This document shows positions 27,657-41,170 of a stretch of DNA of 45,180 nucleotides, piece by piece; position 1 is the first letter of the stretch, and every line of letters starts with the position of its first letter. The DNA is from Candidatus Yanofskyibacteriota bacterium (lineage in GTDB: Bacteria > Patescibacteriota > Minisyncoccia > 2-02-FULL-40-12 > IGHO2-01-FULL-4-A). The translations under genes and the position numbers were made by a program. The notes beneath the pieces are model-generated. The model ran no database searches, was not told the origin of the DNA, and saw nothing but the letters and a program-made list of their open reading frames with translations. The stretch lies in the NCBI GenBank assembly GCA_903897805.1, contig CAIUCV010000016.1, positions 1-45,180 of the forward strand, read 5' to 3'.

Positions 27657-28736
27657 CTACGCCTCTTGGGCCGCCGCGGCTTTTTTGATTAAAGAGAGGA
27701 TCTCTTTTTCTATTTTCGGATTTTCTTTGAGGAATTGGCGGGAAACCTCCATGCCTTGACCGAGTTTCTGCTCACCGAAATTATACCAGCTGCCTGACTT
27801 GGCAACCACGCCCAACGTAACCCCTGTGTTCACGAGGTCGGCTAATCTTGAAATGCCCTCATTGTAAATGATATCAAACTCGGCTGTACGGAATGGCGGC
27901 GCGACTTTATTCTTTTCAACTTTCGCCTTGTGGCGATTGCCGATTATTTTTTCGCCCGATTGAATTTGGGCCGAACGGCTAACCCTGACTATTACTGAAG
28001 CATAAAAATTCAACGCCAAACCGCCCGGTTTAGTTTCTGGGTTACCGAACATCACCCCGATTTTATGTCTGACTTGGTTTATGAATAAAACCGTAGTGTT
28101 TGTCTTTGATATAATACCAGCTAATTTTCTGCAAGCATGGGACATCATCCGCGCCTGCAAGCCCATGTGTTGCTGGTCCATTTCGCCTTCAATCTCGGCG
28201 CGCGGGGTTAAGGCGGCAACAGAATCAACAACGACTAAATCAATCCCTCCTGACCTGACCAATGTTTCAACAATTTCTAAACCCTGCTCTCCGGTGTCGG
28301 GTTGAGAGATTAGCAAATCGTTAACTTTTACTCCGATTTTTTTGGCGTATTCGGGGTCAAGTGCGTGTTCAGCATCAACGTAGGCGGCAACTCCGCCTGC
28401 CTTCTGAACTTCGGAAACAATATGTAAGGCCAGTGTGGTTTTACCGGAACTTTCTAGTCCGTAAACTTCAACAATCCTTCCACGGGGAATTCCACCAACT
28501 CCCAATGCTAAGTCCAGCGAGATAGAACCGGTAGAAATAGCATCAACGTCAACTCTGGGAGAATCCCCTAGCCTCATAATTGAACCCTCGCCGTATTTTT
28601 GCCGGATTTCCTTCACCGCCAAATCCACGCTTCGGCCTTGGACTTCGGCCGAGCTCAGCCGAGTGCCTTCAGCGCCAGCGCTTGTGTTTTGCACGGTTTC
28701 TGTTTTCTTATTTTCCTTTACTTTTTCCTTTGCCAT
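27657..28736 (-). CDS. recA: recombinase RecA
   Basis: [65 protein letters not shown]. Confidence 0.98.
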   Translation of the reverse strand: MAKEKVKENKKTETVQNTSAGAEGTRLSSAEVQGRSVDLAVKEIRQKYGEGSIMRLGDSPRVDVDAISTGSISLDLALGVGGIPRGRIVEVYGLESSGKTTLALHIVSEVQKAGGVAAYVDAEHALDPEYAKKIGVKVNDLLISQPDTGEQGLEIVETLVRSGGIDLVVVDSVAALTPRAEIEGEMDQQHMGLQARMMSHACRKLAGIISKTNTTVLFINQVRHKIGVMFGNPETKPGGLALNFYASVIVRVSRSAQIQSGEKIIGNRHKAKVEKNKVAPPFRTAEFDIIYNEGISRLADLVNTGVTLGVVAKSGSWYNFGEQKLGQGMEVSRQFLKENPKIEKEILSLIKKAAAAQEA

Positions 28737-28784
28737 GGTTTTTACCTACCAGCCCTCCAAGTTAGTAGTGTTAAACAATTATAG

Positions 28785-31040
28785 TTACTCCTCCGTTGCA
28801 ATTTTATCATCTAGTTTTGAATCTGATGACGCTACCTCGGCCACACTGCCATCATCAACAAAATTATCCTCGCGCGGTGTAGCGTCACGCCCAATATAAA
28901 CTTCTCTCGGTTTTGCTCCTTCGCCCGGACCGATAATTCCTCTCTCTTCAAGCAAATCAAGCAGACGCGCTGCCCGGGCATAACCTACCTTCAGTCGGCG
29001 TTGGAGCAAAGACGCCGAGGCCTTGCCAGCTTGCGCTACTACTTCCTTGGCGTCAAAGAACAACGAATCGCCCATTGAATCGTCCCCTCCGAACGATGAA
29101 CCCTCTGGAACATTTTCATCAATCTCTAATTTTAACTTATCCGGCTCTCCGCTTGTCTCTCCCTCTTCCTCAAGTTGTTCCGTCTGTTGTTTTATGAATC
29201 TAACCACATCCTTAACTTCCTTTTCGGTAACGAACGCGCCCTGAAGACGGCGAGGCTTTGAAGTATCGCCGGCCTGATACAGCATATCGCCGCTGCCCAA
29301 AAGCTTTTCGGCTCCCGCCATATCAAGAATCGTTCTTGAATCAACTTGCGAAGCGACCTGAAATGCCATGCGAGTAGTAATATTCGCCTTAATCAAACCG
29401 GTAATGACTTCAACGGACGGACGCTGGGTAGAAACAATTAAATGGATGCCAACGGCTCTGGCCATTTGAGCAATACGCACAATAGCTGCTTCAACATCGC
29501 GGCCATGCGCGGCCATCAAGTCCGCTAATTCGTCTATTACGATGACGATAAAAGGCATAATTTCCTTTTGGGCGGTTGCTTGTTTGGCATTATACGAAAA
29601 AATGTCGCGTGAACCGGATTCGGATAATTTTTCATAACGTTTTTCCATTTCTCTTACCGACCAGCGTAAAGCATTAACGACTTTTTTAGTATCAACAATA
29701 ACCGGAGTGATCAGGTGCGGGATACCATTATACAGAGAAAGCTCAACTCTCTTGGGGTCAACCATAATCAGCTTTAATACGTTGGGAGAGTGGCGATAAA
29801 GCAGAGAGAGTAAAATCGCATTAATGGCAACGGATTTGCCGGTGCCGGTCGCGCCGGCTATGAGCAAGTGCGGCATTTTCTCCAAAGCGGAAAAGACCGG
29901 GAATCCGGCAACGTCTCTCCCCAGCACTAATGGCAGGGAGTATCTGCTCTTCTTATAATCATCGGCTTCAAAAAGATCTCGCAGACCGACAATCGCCGAT
30001 TTTTTATTCGGGACTTCAATGCCGACTAACGGCTTGCCCGGGATTGGCGCTTCAATCCTAATGGGATGAGCTGCCAAAGCCAGGGCCAGATCATTGGATA
30101 GGGTGGTAATTTGGGAAAGTTTCACGCCCATGGCCGGACGCAAGGTGAACTGGGTCACGGTCGGCCCGATTGAAACTTCCCCCATTTCAACGTCAATGCC
30201 AAAATTGACAAGTGTCCGCTTAATGATCGCCACGTTGGCGTTTATATCGCCGGAGTGCGGTTGATCTTTGTCCGAGTGCAGGATTTCAATCGGCGGCAAA
30301 ACCCATTTGCCGGATTTTGACGCTTTGATAACAAATTCTTTATCCTCGTCTGTTTTAGCTGCTACTATCGCTTGCCGCTTATCGCTTATCGCTTGCCGTT
30401 TTTGCTGCGCTTCTTCCGCCCTTTGCGCTTCTGCGGTTATGATCTGGGCACCGCGTTTGATAACCACGTTATCTTTCAATTGTTCCTCCTCTACCGTCTC
30501 TTCTCCCTCTTCGCCGCCGCGCAAAAACAATCTGTGAATCGGTATATTAAGAGCGATAAGCACCGAAACGAAAAGCAAAATGACTAGTATTATAAAGGAG
30601 GAGGTAAATCCCACTGCTTTGAACAGCGGGAAACCAAGAGCCAAGCCGAGATAGCCGCCTTGATGCACCCGCATCGCAAAATCACCCTTACCTAAGATAT
30701 TAAAAATTGCCAAAAACCCCAGGATAAAAAGCACCGTCCCGATTATCGCGCTTGAATAGATTTTGCGCGAAATGGATTTAAAGAGGGCAACCGCTAGCAT
30801 TAAGAGACCGACCGGCACTAAAAATATTCCCCATCCGAAAAGCGATTTTGAAATGGTAGCGAATAATTCGCCAGCTCCGCCCGCTTTATGAAAAAAGGCT
30901 AGCGTGCTTAAAACCGCCAGCCCCAAAGCGACAACGCCCCAAATGCCGTTTTTGGTTTCTTGCGATAATCCTAAAACCGGCCTAGGTTCGGATGTCGGCC
31001 TACCGACTGCCTTCTTTGCCTTTTTGAGTCTGCGCCGCAT
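28785..31040 (-). CDS. ftsK: DNA translocase FtsK
   Basis: 4-TM N-terminus; PHLLIAGATGTGKSVAINAILLSLLYR, IVIDELADLM, C-terminal winged helix (LLQRRLKVGYARAARLLDLLEERGIIGPGEGAKPREV). Confidence 0.97.
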   Translation of the reverse strand: MRRRLKKAKKAVGRPTSEPRPVLGLSQETKNGIWGVVALGLAVLSTLAFFHKAGGAGELFATISKSLFGWGIFLVPVGLLMLAVALFKSISRKIYSSAIIGTVLFILGFLAIFNILGKGDFAMRVHQGGYLGLALGFPLFKAVGFTSSFIILVILLFVSVLIALNIPIHRLFLRGGEEGEETVEEEQLKDNVVIKRGAQIITAEAQRAEEAQQKRQAISDKRQAIVAAKTDEDKEFVIKASKSGKWVLPPIEILHSDKDQPHSGDINANVAIIKRTLVNFGIDVEMGEVSIGPTVTQFTLRPAMGVKLSQITTLSNDLALALAAHPIRIEAPIPGKPLVGIEVPNKKSAIVGLRDLFEADDYKKSRYSLPLVLGRDVAGFPVFSALEKMPHLLIAGATGTGKSVAINAILLSLLYRHSPNVLKLIMVDPKRVELSLYNGIPHLITPVIVDTKKVVNALRWSVREMEKRYEKLSESGSRDIFSYNAKQATAQKEIMPFIVIVIDELADLMAAHGRDVEAAIVRIAQMARAVGIHLIVSTQRPSVEVITGLIKANITTRMAFQVASQVDSRTILDMAGAEKLLGSGDMLYQAGDTSKPRRLQGAFVTEKEVKDVVRFIKQQTEQLEEEGETSGEPDKLKLEIDENVPEGSSFGGDDSMGDSLFFDAKEVVAQAGKASASLLQRRLKVGYARAARLLDLLEERGIIGPGEGAKPREVYIGRDATPREDNFVDDGSVAEVASSDSKLDDKIATEE

Positions 31041-31158
31041 AAGATAAGTTTATAAAATGTTGGTCCTAAAAGCAACTTCGGCAATAACAAGTATTGACTG
31101 ATAACTATTTTATATGTAACCTCTGAATAGTTATTTCAAATATACGGGGAGGTTGGTG

Positions 31159-31395
31159 ATGACCAAAAAATCTATTTATAGAGCACTCGTGAGAGCAGAG
31201 AGTATATTGAACGATCAAGTTCGGATTGTTGTCCCGGGTTGGGGCTCTCAAAGCTTTCTAGTCCCCATATCGATATTCCCTGATAATTTAAAGGCCTTGT
31301 TGCTTAAGATACAGCTGCCATATCGTTTTCACGCGAAAGTAAATCTTGCAGCTGATAAACCACAAGAGCTGGAATTGCACGATTTCGAATTCTAA
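31159..31395 (+). CDS. hypothetical protein, 78 aa
   Basis: GGGGAGG SD 6 nt upstream of ATG; terminator downstream; no family recognised. Confidence 0.6.
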   Translation: MTKKSIYRALVRAESILNDQVRIVVPGWGSQSFLVPISIFPDNLKALLLKIQLPYRFHAKVNLAADKPQELELHDFEF

Positions 31396-31418
31396 ATAAG
31401 GTGCACAAAATAACTTAC

Positions 31419-31441
31419 GCGGCAGCATAGCCGCTTTTTTA
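31419..31441 (+). terminator. intrinsic terminator
   Basis: GCGGC-AGCATA-GCCGC TTTTTT. Confidence 0.85.
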
Positions 31442-31484
31442 TTTTGAAAATAGCCCGATTATTTGCTAGGGTGGAGTCAACCAT

Positions 31485-31745
31485 ATGAAATTAGTTATTA
31501 CTTTAAACCAAAGCGGGCTTCGATTGGAAATCCGCCAAAAGGGGCGGGTTATTGACTCTGAAACCTTTTCATACTATCATGATATTAGCGAGAAGTTGAT
31601 AACTTCTCTTGACAAGTTGCTAAAAAGGAATAATATTGACGCAACTGCTCTTAATTTGTTTAAAATACGAGGAAATACTGGCAAAAACAGCACTTCGTAT
31701 AAAATAGCGGCTGCGTTCGTTGAAGGGCTACGAATTAGAGCTTAG
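31485..31745 (+). CDS. small TsaB/YeaZ-like fragment protein
   Basis: 86 aa; ...SEKLITSLDKLLKRNNIDATALNLFKIRGNTGKNSTSYKIAAAFVEGLRI resembles the first-domain region of TsaB (GPGSFTGLRIG...AKGLA). Confidence 0.5.
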   Translation: MKLVITLNQSGLRLEIRQKGRVIDSETFSYYHDISEKLITSLDKLLKRNNIDATALNLFKIRGNTGKNSTSYKIAAAFVEGLRIRA

Positions 31746-31839
31746 TTTTTCTACCCGAGTTTCGTTTTCCATAATTCGCGTAGGCAAATTAAATTTGTTG
31801 CCCGATATCTCGCAAAAATAAAAGCGTAAATTTTAACTT

Positions 31840-31869
31840 CCCCGCGACGGCGGGGCTGGGTGTTTTTTT
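31840..31869 (+). terminator. terminator upstream of rpoB
   Basis: CCCCGC-GACG-GCGGGG ... TTTTTTT. Confidence 0.6.
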
Positions 31870-31947
31870 GCTTGCCATCAAAGCAAATGGATCAATAAAG
31901 GCGTCTCCGCTTTTTCGCTTTCGCTATTATTTTCACTCATCTAACTG

Positions 31948-34900
31948 ATGCGTAAAATACTTTCCAAATACGAACCGGACAAAATTGAAGCGCCTAATTT
32001 GGTGCAGGTTCAGCTTGACTCATATCAGTGGTTTCTTGATGTTGGTTTAAAAGAACTGTTAAACGATGTTTCGCCGATTGAGGACTGGACAGGCAAAGAA
32101 GTGGAATTGAGATTTTTGGACTTCAAACTGGAAGAACCGAAATACAACGAGAGGACTGCCAGAGAAAAGAATATAACCTATGAGGCGCCGTTGCGAGTCA
32201 AAATATCGCTGACGAATAAAAAAACTGGGAGAACCCAAGAGCAGGAAATTTATCTCGCCGATTTCCCCTTGATAACACCGAGGGGCACTTTTGTCATTAA
32301 TGGGGTTGAGCGAGTTGTGATTTCTCAACTCATCCGCAGCCCTGGCGCATTCTTTTCATTATCCCGTTCCAGCCGTTACAAACGGCTTTTTGGTGCCAAA
32401 ATTATCCCCTCCCGCGGGGCTTGGCTGGAATTTGAAACGGAATCAAGCGGCGTTATTTCCGTCAGAATTGATCGCAAAAGAAAAATCCCCGCAACTTCAA
32501 TTCTGCGCGCGTTCGGCATAGGAAAAGATGAGGATATTAAAAAATTGTTTGCCGACGTAGATAACAACCCCGAGATGCAGTATATCGTTTCGACGATAGT
32601 TGCCGATGCGGCTTCATCGGAAGAAGAAGGCCTGATTGAAATGTACAAGCGAATACGCCCCGGCGACCCGGCGACGGTTGATAACGCGCGACAGATGATA
32701 AACAATATGTTCTTCAACTTTTCCCGATATGATCTCTCGCGTGTCGGACGCCATCGCACAAACCAGCGTTTCCAGAGGGATTATCCTTTGGACGAAAAGA
32801 ACCGCACCTTGAAAGTAGAAGATATTATTGATGTGCTAAAAGAAATAATCCGCTTAAACAACAATCCCGAAGCACAACCGGATAATATTGACCACTTGGG
32901 CAACAGGCGGGTAAAAACGCTGGGGGAATTGCTTCAAGACAAATTAAGATTATCCTTCACCAGAATGGAACGTATCGTCAAAGACCGCATGAGCACGTCG
33001 GATCTGGAAACCGTGATTCCGGCGCAGCTTATCAACTCACGCCCGTTTGTCGCCGCAGTTAAAGAGTTTTTCTCATCGGGCCAGCTTTCCCAGTTCATGG
33101 ACCAGGTTAATCCGCTGGCCGAACTTGAGCACAAGCGGAGATTGTCGGCCTTGGGCCCCGGCGGCCTTACCCGGGAAAGAGCGAGTTTTGAAGTTCGCGA
33201 CGTTCACCCTTCTCATTACGGAAGGATCTGTCCAATTCAAACTCCCGAAGGCCCAAATATCGGGCTTGTGGGCCACTTGTCTTTGTACGCTAAGGTCTCG
33301 CCTCTCGGTTTTATTCTCTCCCCCTACCGCAAAGTAGTTAACGGGCGGGTTACCGACGAAATTGACTATTTGGACGCCACCGAGGAGGAACGATATGTCA
33401 TTGCCCACGCCGGCGCTAAACTTGACGAGAAAGGCGGGTTTGCGGAGATGAAAATCCCCTCCCGGGTTCACGGCGAACTCGGTTTGGCAAAACCGGATGA
33501 AATTAACTATGTTGATGTTTCTCCGAAGCAGCCGTTTTCCGTAGCTACATCCCTAATCCCATTCCTTGAAAACGACGATGCCAACCGCGCCCTGATGGGT
33601 TCTAACATGCAGCGCCAAGCCGTCCCGATTATAACTCCTGAAGCTCCAATTGTAGGCACCGGGTTGGAAGAGAAAGTCGCGCGCGATTCCGGTATGATGG
33701 TCATCGCCACCGATTCAGGGACAGTTAAAAAAGTTGATAGTTCTCAGATAATCATTGAGGACGCCAAGGGCGACGAAAAAAAGTACGACTTGCTTAAATT
33801 TGTAAAATCAAACAGTTTCACCGCTATCAATCAGAGACCGATCGTAAAACCCGGCCAAAAGGTAAAGAGGGGGGAAGTATTAGCCGACGGTCCCGCTACT
33901 TGCGAAGGCGAATTGTCGTTGGGAAGAAATCTTGTCGTGGCTTTTATGTCCTTTGAGGGGGCCAATTTTGAAGACGCGGTTGTTTTGTCAGAAAAATTAG
34001 TCAAAGAGGATTTATTCACCTCCATACATATAGAAGATTATTCGATTGACGTCAGGGAAACGAAACTCGGCCCGGAAATTACAACCTATGACATCCCCAA
34101 CCGCTCTGAAGAAAAACTGAAAGACTTGGACCCGGACGGCATTGTGAGGATAGGAGCTGAAGTTCGCTCACAAGATATTCTTGTGGGAAAAATTTCACCA
34201 AAAGGCGAGATTGACTTAACCGCCGAGGAAAGACTGCTCCGGGCAATATTCGGCGATAAATCACTGGATGTTAAAGATACTTCTCTGACGCTGGATTACG
34301 GCAAAATAGGACGGGTTGTCGGCATTCGGATATTCTCGCGAGAACAGGGCGACAAGCTCCCAGCCGGCGTTATTAAAACAATCCAAGTATCGGTCGCTCA
34401 AATGAGAAAAGTGCAAGTGGGCGACAAACTGGCGGGAAGGCACGGAAATAAAGGTGTTATTTCCACTATTCTGCCAGAAGAAGATATGCCGTTCCTGCCG
34501 GACGGACGGCCGGTTGATATGATCCTGAGTCCGTTAGGCATCATTTCCCGTATGAATATCGGGCAGGTGTTGGAAACTCATCTTGGCTGGGCGGTATCAA
34601 AGCTTGGTTATCGCGTGGCTGTCCCGTCCATGGCTGGCGCTACCGAGGGAATGATTAAAGAAGAACTGCGCAAGGCAGGATTGCCGGAAGATGGAAAAAT
34701 ATACGTCTATGACGGCAGAACCGGCGAGAGGCTCCACCAGAAAACCACGGTAGGCGTGATTTATTTCATGAAATTGATGCACATGGTTGAAGACAAGATC
34801 CACATGCGCTCCATCGGCCCTTATTCCTTGATTACCCAGCAGCCGCTGGGTGGCAAGGCCCAGTTTGGCGGCCAAAGGTTTGGCGAAATGGAAGTTTGGG

Positions 34901-35100
34901 CTTTAGAGGGTTACGGCGCCGCGTATACTTTGCAAGAAATGCTGACGATTAAATCAGATGATGTTCAGGGCAGGGCTAAAACTTACGAATCAATAGTTGA
35001 GGGCGAAGAAATAAGAGCGCCGCATTTGCCGGAGTCATTTAAAGTACTGCTCTCCGAGATAAAAGGATTGTGTCTTAATATAGAACTAAAGGAACTTTAA
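31948..35100 (+). CDS. rpoB: DNA-directed RNA polymerase subunit beta
   Basis: [78 protein letters not shown]. Confidence 0.99.
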   Translation: MRKILSKYEPDKIEAPNLVQVQLDSYQWFLDVGLKELLNDVSPIEDWTGKEVELRFLDFKLEEPKYNERTAREKNITYEAPLRVKISLTNKKTGRTQEQEIYLADFPLITPRGTFVINGVERVVISQLIRSPGAFFSLSRSSRYKRLFGAKIIPSRGAWLEFETESSGVISVRIDRKRKIPATSILRAFGIGKDEDIKKLFADVDNNPEMQYIVSTIVADAASSEEEGLIEMYKRIRPGDPATVDNARQMINNMFFNFSRYDLSRVGRHRTNQRFQRDYPLDEKNRTLKVEDIIDVLKEIIRLNNNPEAQPDNIDHLGNRRVKTLGELLQDKLRLSFTRMERIVKDRMSTSDLETVIPAQLINSRPFVAAVKEFFSSGQLSQFMDQVNPLAELEHKRRLSALGPGGLTRERASFEVRDVHPSHYGRICPIQTPEGPNIGLVGHLSLYAKVSPLGFILSPYRKVVNGRVTDEIDYLDATEEERYVIAHAGAKLDEKGGFAEMKIPSRVHGELGLAKPDEINYVDVSPKQPFSVATSLIPFLENDDANRALMGSNMQRQAVPIITPEAPIVGTGLEEKVARDSGMMVIATDSGTVKKVDSSQIIIEDAKGDEKKYDLLKFVKSNSFTAINQRPIVKPGQKVKRGEVLADGPATCEGELSLGRNLVVAFMSFEGANFEDAVVLSEKLVKEDLFTSIHIEDYSIDVRETKLGPEITTYDIPNRSEEKLKDLDPDGIVRIGAEVRSQDILVGKISPKGEIDLTAEERLLRAIFGDKSLDVKDTSLTLDYGKIGRVVGIRIFSREQGDKLPAGVIKTIQVSVAQMRKVQVGDKLAGRHGNKGVISTILPEEDMPFLPDGRPVDMILSPLGIISRMNIGQVLETHLGWAVSKLGYRVAVPSMAGATEGMIKEELRKAGLPEDGKIYVYDGRTGERLHQKTTVGVIYFMKLMHMVEDKIHMRSIGPYSLITQQPLGGKAQFGGQRFGEMEVWALEGYGAAYTLQEMLTIKSDDVQGRAKTYESIVEGEEIRAPHLPESFKVLLSEIKGLCLNIELKEL

Positions 35101-35104
35101 TCAA

Positions 35105-38701
<3,597 letters not shown>

Positions 38702-38708
38702 GCGCTTC

Positions 38709-38948
38709 GCCAATCCCTCTCCCTCAATATTGATCCAGAATCTGACAAATGGGATAGCTCGTAACGCGGAATCCTTCGGAGCTTTCCCTCAACCACAACC
38801 CCGAGTCAATTGACTCGGGGTTGTCCCTTTCAGGGCTTCGGGTCTGCGGGACTCCGCTTTCCGCTACTCGCTATTCACCTCTGCCGAAGGCAGAGGATAC
38901 CCATTTGTTACCAGATTCTTCCTCGATAATTTCGGGAGGGGGATTGGC
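38709..38948 (+). repeat. giant imperfect inverted repeat directly after rpoC
   Basis: GCCAATCCCTCTCCC/GGGAGGGGGATTGGC, AGAATCTG/CAGATTCT, ACAAATGGG/CCCATTTGT, with internal palindrome at 38795-38824 and hairpin CCTCTGCC-GAA-GGCAGAGG. Confidence 0.75.
38795..38824. other. perfect 30-nt palindrome
   Basis: ACAACCCCGAGTCAATTGACTCGGGGTTGT. Confidence 0.9.
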
Positions 38949-38972
38949 TCGCTCTGGATTTTTGTTTTCCTT

Positions 38973-39000
38973 AAACAAAAAGGAGCTTTTTCAGGGCTCC
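38973..39000 (-). terminator. intrinsic terminator of the 137-aa ORF
   Basis: minus strand GGAGC-...-GCTCC followed by TTTTTGTTT. Confidence 0.75.
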
Positions 39001-39001
39001 A

Positions 39002-39415
39002 TTAGACTGTGGCAATCGTGGCTTTGAGGTCGTCAATGCTTATGCTTATTTGGATGGTTGATCCATCCTTCAAAAGCTTTGTGGCGTCCGTCACTCCCAC
39101 GACAACTACCTTATTATATTGACGCTCTTTCTTCATGGCCCACATTACTTGCTCGCGCAGTAGAATAGAGCCGTGGCCCAAAATCCCCCCCGTTTCAGTG
39201 ATTATTCCAAGGCATCCCTGTTCCATCAAAGCTACATCATCGTATTCCGCTTTATCGCAGACAATAATCCAGCCTGACTCGCTCCTTCTCCAGCGATGAA
39301 TAAACTGTGAGTACTCTTCGTACGGGCTGCCGCTAGGTGGCCGAATCGCTGCTTTTACCGTAAAAACAGAAGGTGCGTCCTTGCCCAATCCGGCAATTGA
39401 ACCAACCAGCTCCAT
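39002..39415 (-). CDS. standalone PEP-utilizing enzyme mobile (phosphohistidine swivelling) domain-like protein
   Basis: 137 aa: GWIIVCDKAEYDDVALMEQGCLGIITETGGILGHGSILLRE...KVVVVGVTDATKLLKDGSTIQIS; His of GGxxxH retained. Confidence 0.7.
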   Translation of the reverse strand: MELVGSIAGLGKDAPSVFTVKAAIRPPSGSPYEEYSQFIHRWRRSESGWIIVCDKAEYDDVALMEQGCLGIITETGGILGHGSILLREQVMWAMKKERQYNKVVVVGVTDATKLLKDGSTIQISISIDDLKATIATV

Positions 39416-39473
39416 AATTTGCCTCCGTTTTTATGATAACACGCCTCCTAACAAAATGCAAGGGGCAGGCAAG

Positions 39474-39664
39474 CCGCGACCCCTCCCTAATTTTTCTCTA
39501 TTATCTGCCGACTAGCAAATTGACGAGTTGAGCGTCATTGTTCAGCTGCAATTTGCGGGTCGCGAAGCAGGAATGGATAACCGCAAATTGCTAGGAACAA
39601 TAGCTCAACGAGGAAAATTTGCAGGAAGGCATGATACGGAGAGAAAAATTGGGAGGGGTCGCGG
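39474..39664 (+). repeat. 191-nt giant imperfect inverted repeat upstream of rodA
   Basis: CCGCGACCCCTCCC(T)AATTTTTCTCT / AGAGAAAAATTGGGAGGGGTCGCGG outer arms; inner GTTGAGC/GCTCAAC, ATTGTTC/GAACAAT, GCAATTTGCGG/CCGCAAATTGC. Confidence 0.85.
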
Positions 39665-39703
39665 TAATTTGTATTGCCCCAAAATCTGTTATAAAATCCC
39701 AGC

Positions 39704-40792
39704 ATGCCTTTCCCCTCTTTTTTCAGAAAATTTGACTGGGTTCTGCTGGGAATTATCGTGGCCATTGTTGTTTTAGGTATTGCCACTTTTTGGGGCATCG
39801 GGGCAAAGTCCCACGATTTTGTACAACGGCAAATAATATTTCTGGCTATCGGGATAATAATTATGATCGCCGTCTCATTTTTTGACTATCGCATTTTCAA
39901 AAATTTCTCTTCCGCCTCAATCACCATATACCTGATAACAATCGTCTTGCTCTCTCTCGCCCTGGCATCAAAAGAGATCAGAGGCGTAAGTTCCTGGATA
40001 ATCTTTAAAAACCTTACATTGGAACCGTCGGAGCTTGCCAAACTGGCGGTGCTCATATTGCTTGCGAAATATTTTTCCCAAAAACATGTGGAAATTTATC
40101 ACGCTCCCCATATTTTGGCATCGGGTTTTTATGCTCTGATCCCGGCAGTGCTGACTTTCCTGCAACCGGCGCTGGGTTCAACTATAATATTCATCGTCTT
40201 GTGGATAGCCATGCTGCTGCTTGCCGGAATCAAACGCAAACACCTGCTGATTATTTTGATGGCGGGTTTGGTGCTTAGCTCTCTTGCCTGGTTTTTTGCG
40301 CTTAAACCGTATCAAAAAGACCGTATTGTTTCATTTATCAATCCCTACCTTGACCCGCGCGGGAGCGGTTATAATACCTTGCAGTCAAGAATCACTTTTG
40401 GCTCCGGCCAGCTGGCGGGAACCGTTTTAGATAAACAGAGGGCCTCTTCTCCAGTGCTCGTGCCAGAGCCGTATAACGATTTTGCTTTCTCCACTTTTGC
40501 AAGAAAGTTCGGCTTCGCAGGAGTAATGGTTTTGTTTTCTTTGCTTTTGGCGCTTATGTTCCGCATCGGTTCCATTGCGGCGAGAACGGATAATAATTTC
40601 GCCAAACTTTTTTCGCTTGGCTTTCTGGTTATAATTTTCGCTCACATTTTTATCAACGCGGGCATGAATTTGGGGATACTGCCTATTACCGGAATCCCCT
40701 TCTCATTCCTAAGTTATGGCGGGAGTCATTTGACGATGCTGATGGTAGGCTTGGGCATCGTGCAGAGCATAAAATTACACAGCCGAGGTTAA
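39704..40792 (+). CDS. rodA: rod shape-determining protein RodA (SEDS family)
   Basis: LEPSELAKLAVLILLAKYF, LQPALGSTIIF, NAGMNLGILPITGIPFSFLSYGGSHLTMLMVGLGIV. Confidence 0.93.
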   Translation: MPFPSFFRKFDWVLLGIIVAIVVLGIATFWGIGAKSHDFVQRQIIFLAIGIIIMIAVSFFDYRIFKNFSSASITIYLITIVLLSLALASKEIRGVSSWIIFKNLTLEPSELAKLAVLILLAKYFSQKHVEIYHAPHILASGFYALIPAVLTFLQPALGSTIIFIVLWIAMLLLAGIKRKHLLIILMAGLVLSSLAWFFALKPYQKDRIVSFINPYLDPRGSGYNTLQSRITFGSGQLAGTVLDKQRASSPVLVPEPYNDFAFSTFARKFGFAGVMVLFSLLLALMFRIGSIAARTDNNFAKLFSLGFLVIIFAHIFINAGMNLGILPITGIPFSFLSYGGSHLTMLMVGLGIVQSIKLHSRG

Positions 40793-40814
40793 AAATTTCG
40801 TGGGCAATGACGAA

Positions 40815-40843
40815 TTGACTAAATAAACATATTTCACTAGTAT
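40815..40843 (+). promoter_or_regulatory. putative promoter of the 72-aa ORF
   Basis: TTGACT, 17-nt spacer, TAGTAT. Confidence 0.65.
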
Positions 40844-40872
40844 TAAGTTGGTTCTTTGAAGGGGGGGGATTT

Positions 40873-41091
40873 ATGGCTAAGACAGCGATGGAATTCAATA
40901 GAAAAGCCAGCAAAGAGCTAAATCGTCTCGCCAGACAACTCGGAATTGACAAGTGTGAAGTAGTAAGATTGGCAATAACAACGTACAGTTGTATCGTAAG
41001 TGAATTGGCGAAAACAGAAAAAAATCTTGCAATCATAGGAAAAGATGGGAAGGCCGAGAAAATTATTACCGTCCCCGGTTTAAAAAACTAG
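40873..41091 (+). CDS. small ribbon-helix-helix-like protein
   Basis: 72 aa MAKTAMEFNRKASKELNRLARQLGIDKCEVVRLAITTYSCIV...; AGGGGGGGG SD; downstream terminator. Confidence 0.65.
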   Translation: MAKTAMEFNRKASKELNRLARQLGIDKCEVVRLAITTYSCIVSELAKTEKNLAIIGKDGKAEKIITVPGLKN

Positions 41092-41114
41092 AAAGAACGT
41101 GCGCAAAATGTGTA

Positions 41115-41140
41115 ACCGCCCAACAGCGGTTTTCATTTTT
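41115..41140 (+). terminator. intrinsic terminator
   Basis: ACCGC-CCAACA-GCGGT TTTCATTTTT. Confidence 0.8.
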
Positions 41141-41170
41141 AAAACTAGAAGCCGAGAACTAGAAACTATT

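Noticed and set aside
33060-33260. Rifampicin-resistance substitutions in RpoB
   Set aside because: The cluster-I residues (QLSQFMDQ...[12 protein letters not shown]) match the sensitive consensus at the main D516/H526/S531 positions.
33047-34875. Antisense ORFs within rpoB/rpoC
   Set aside because: Shadow ORFs of strongly conserved coding sequence; no independent signals.
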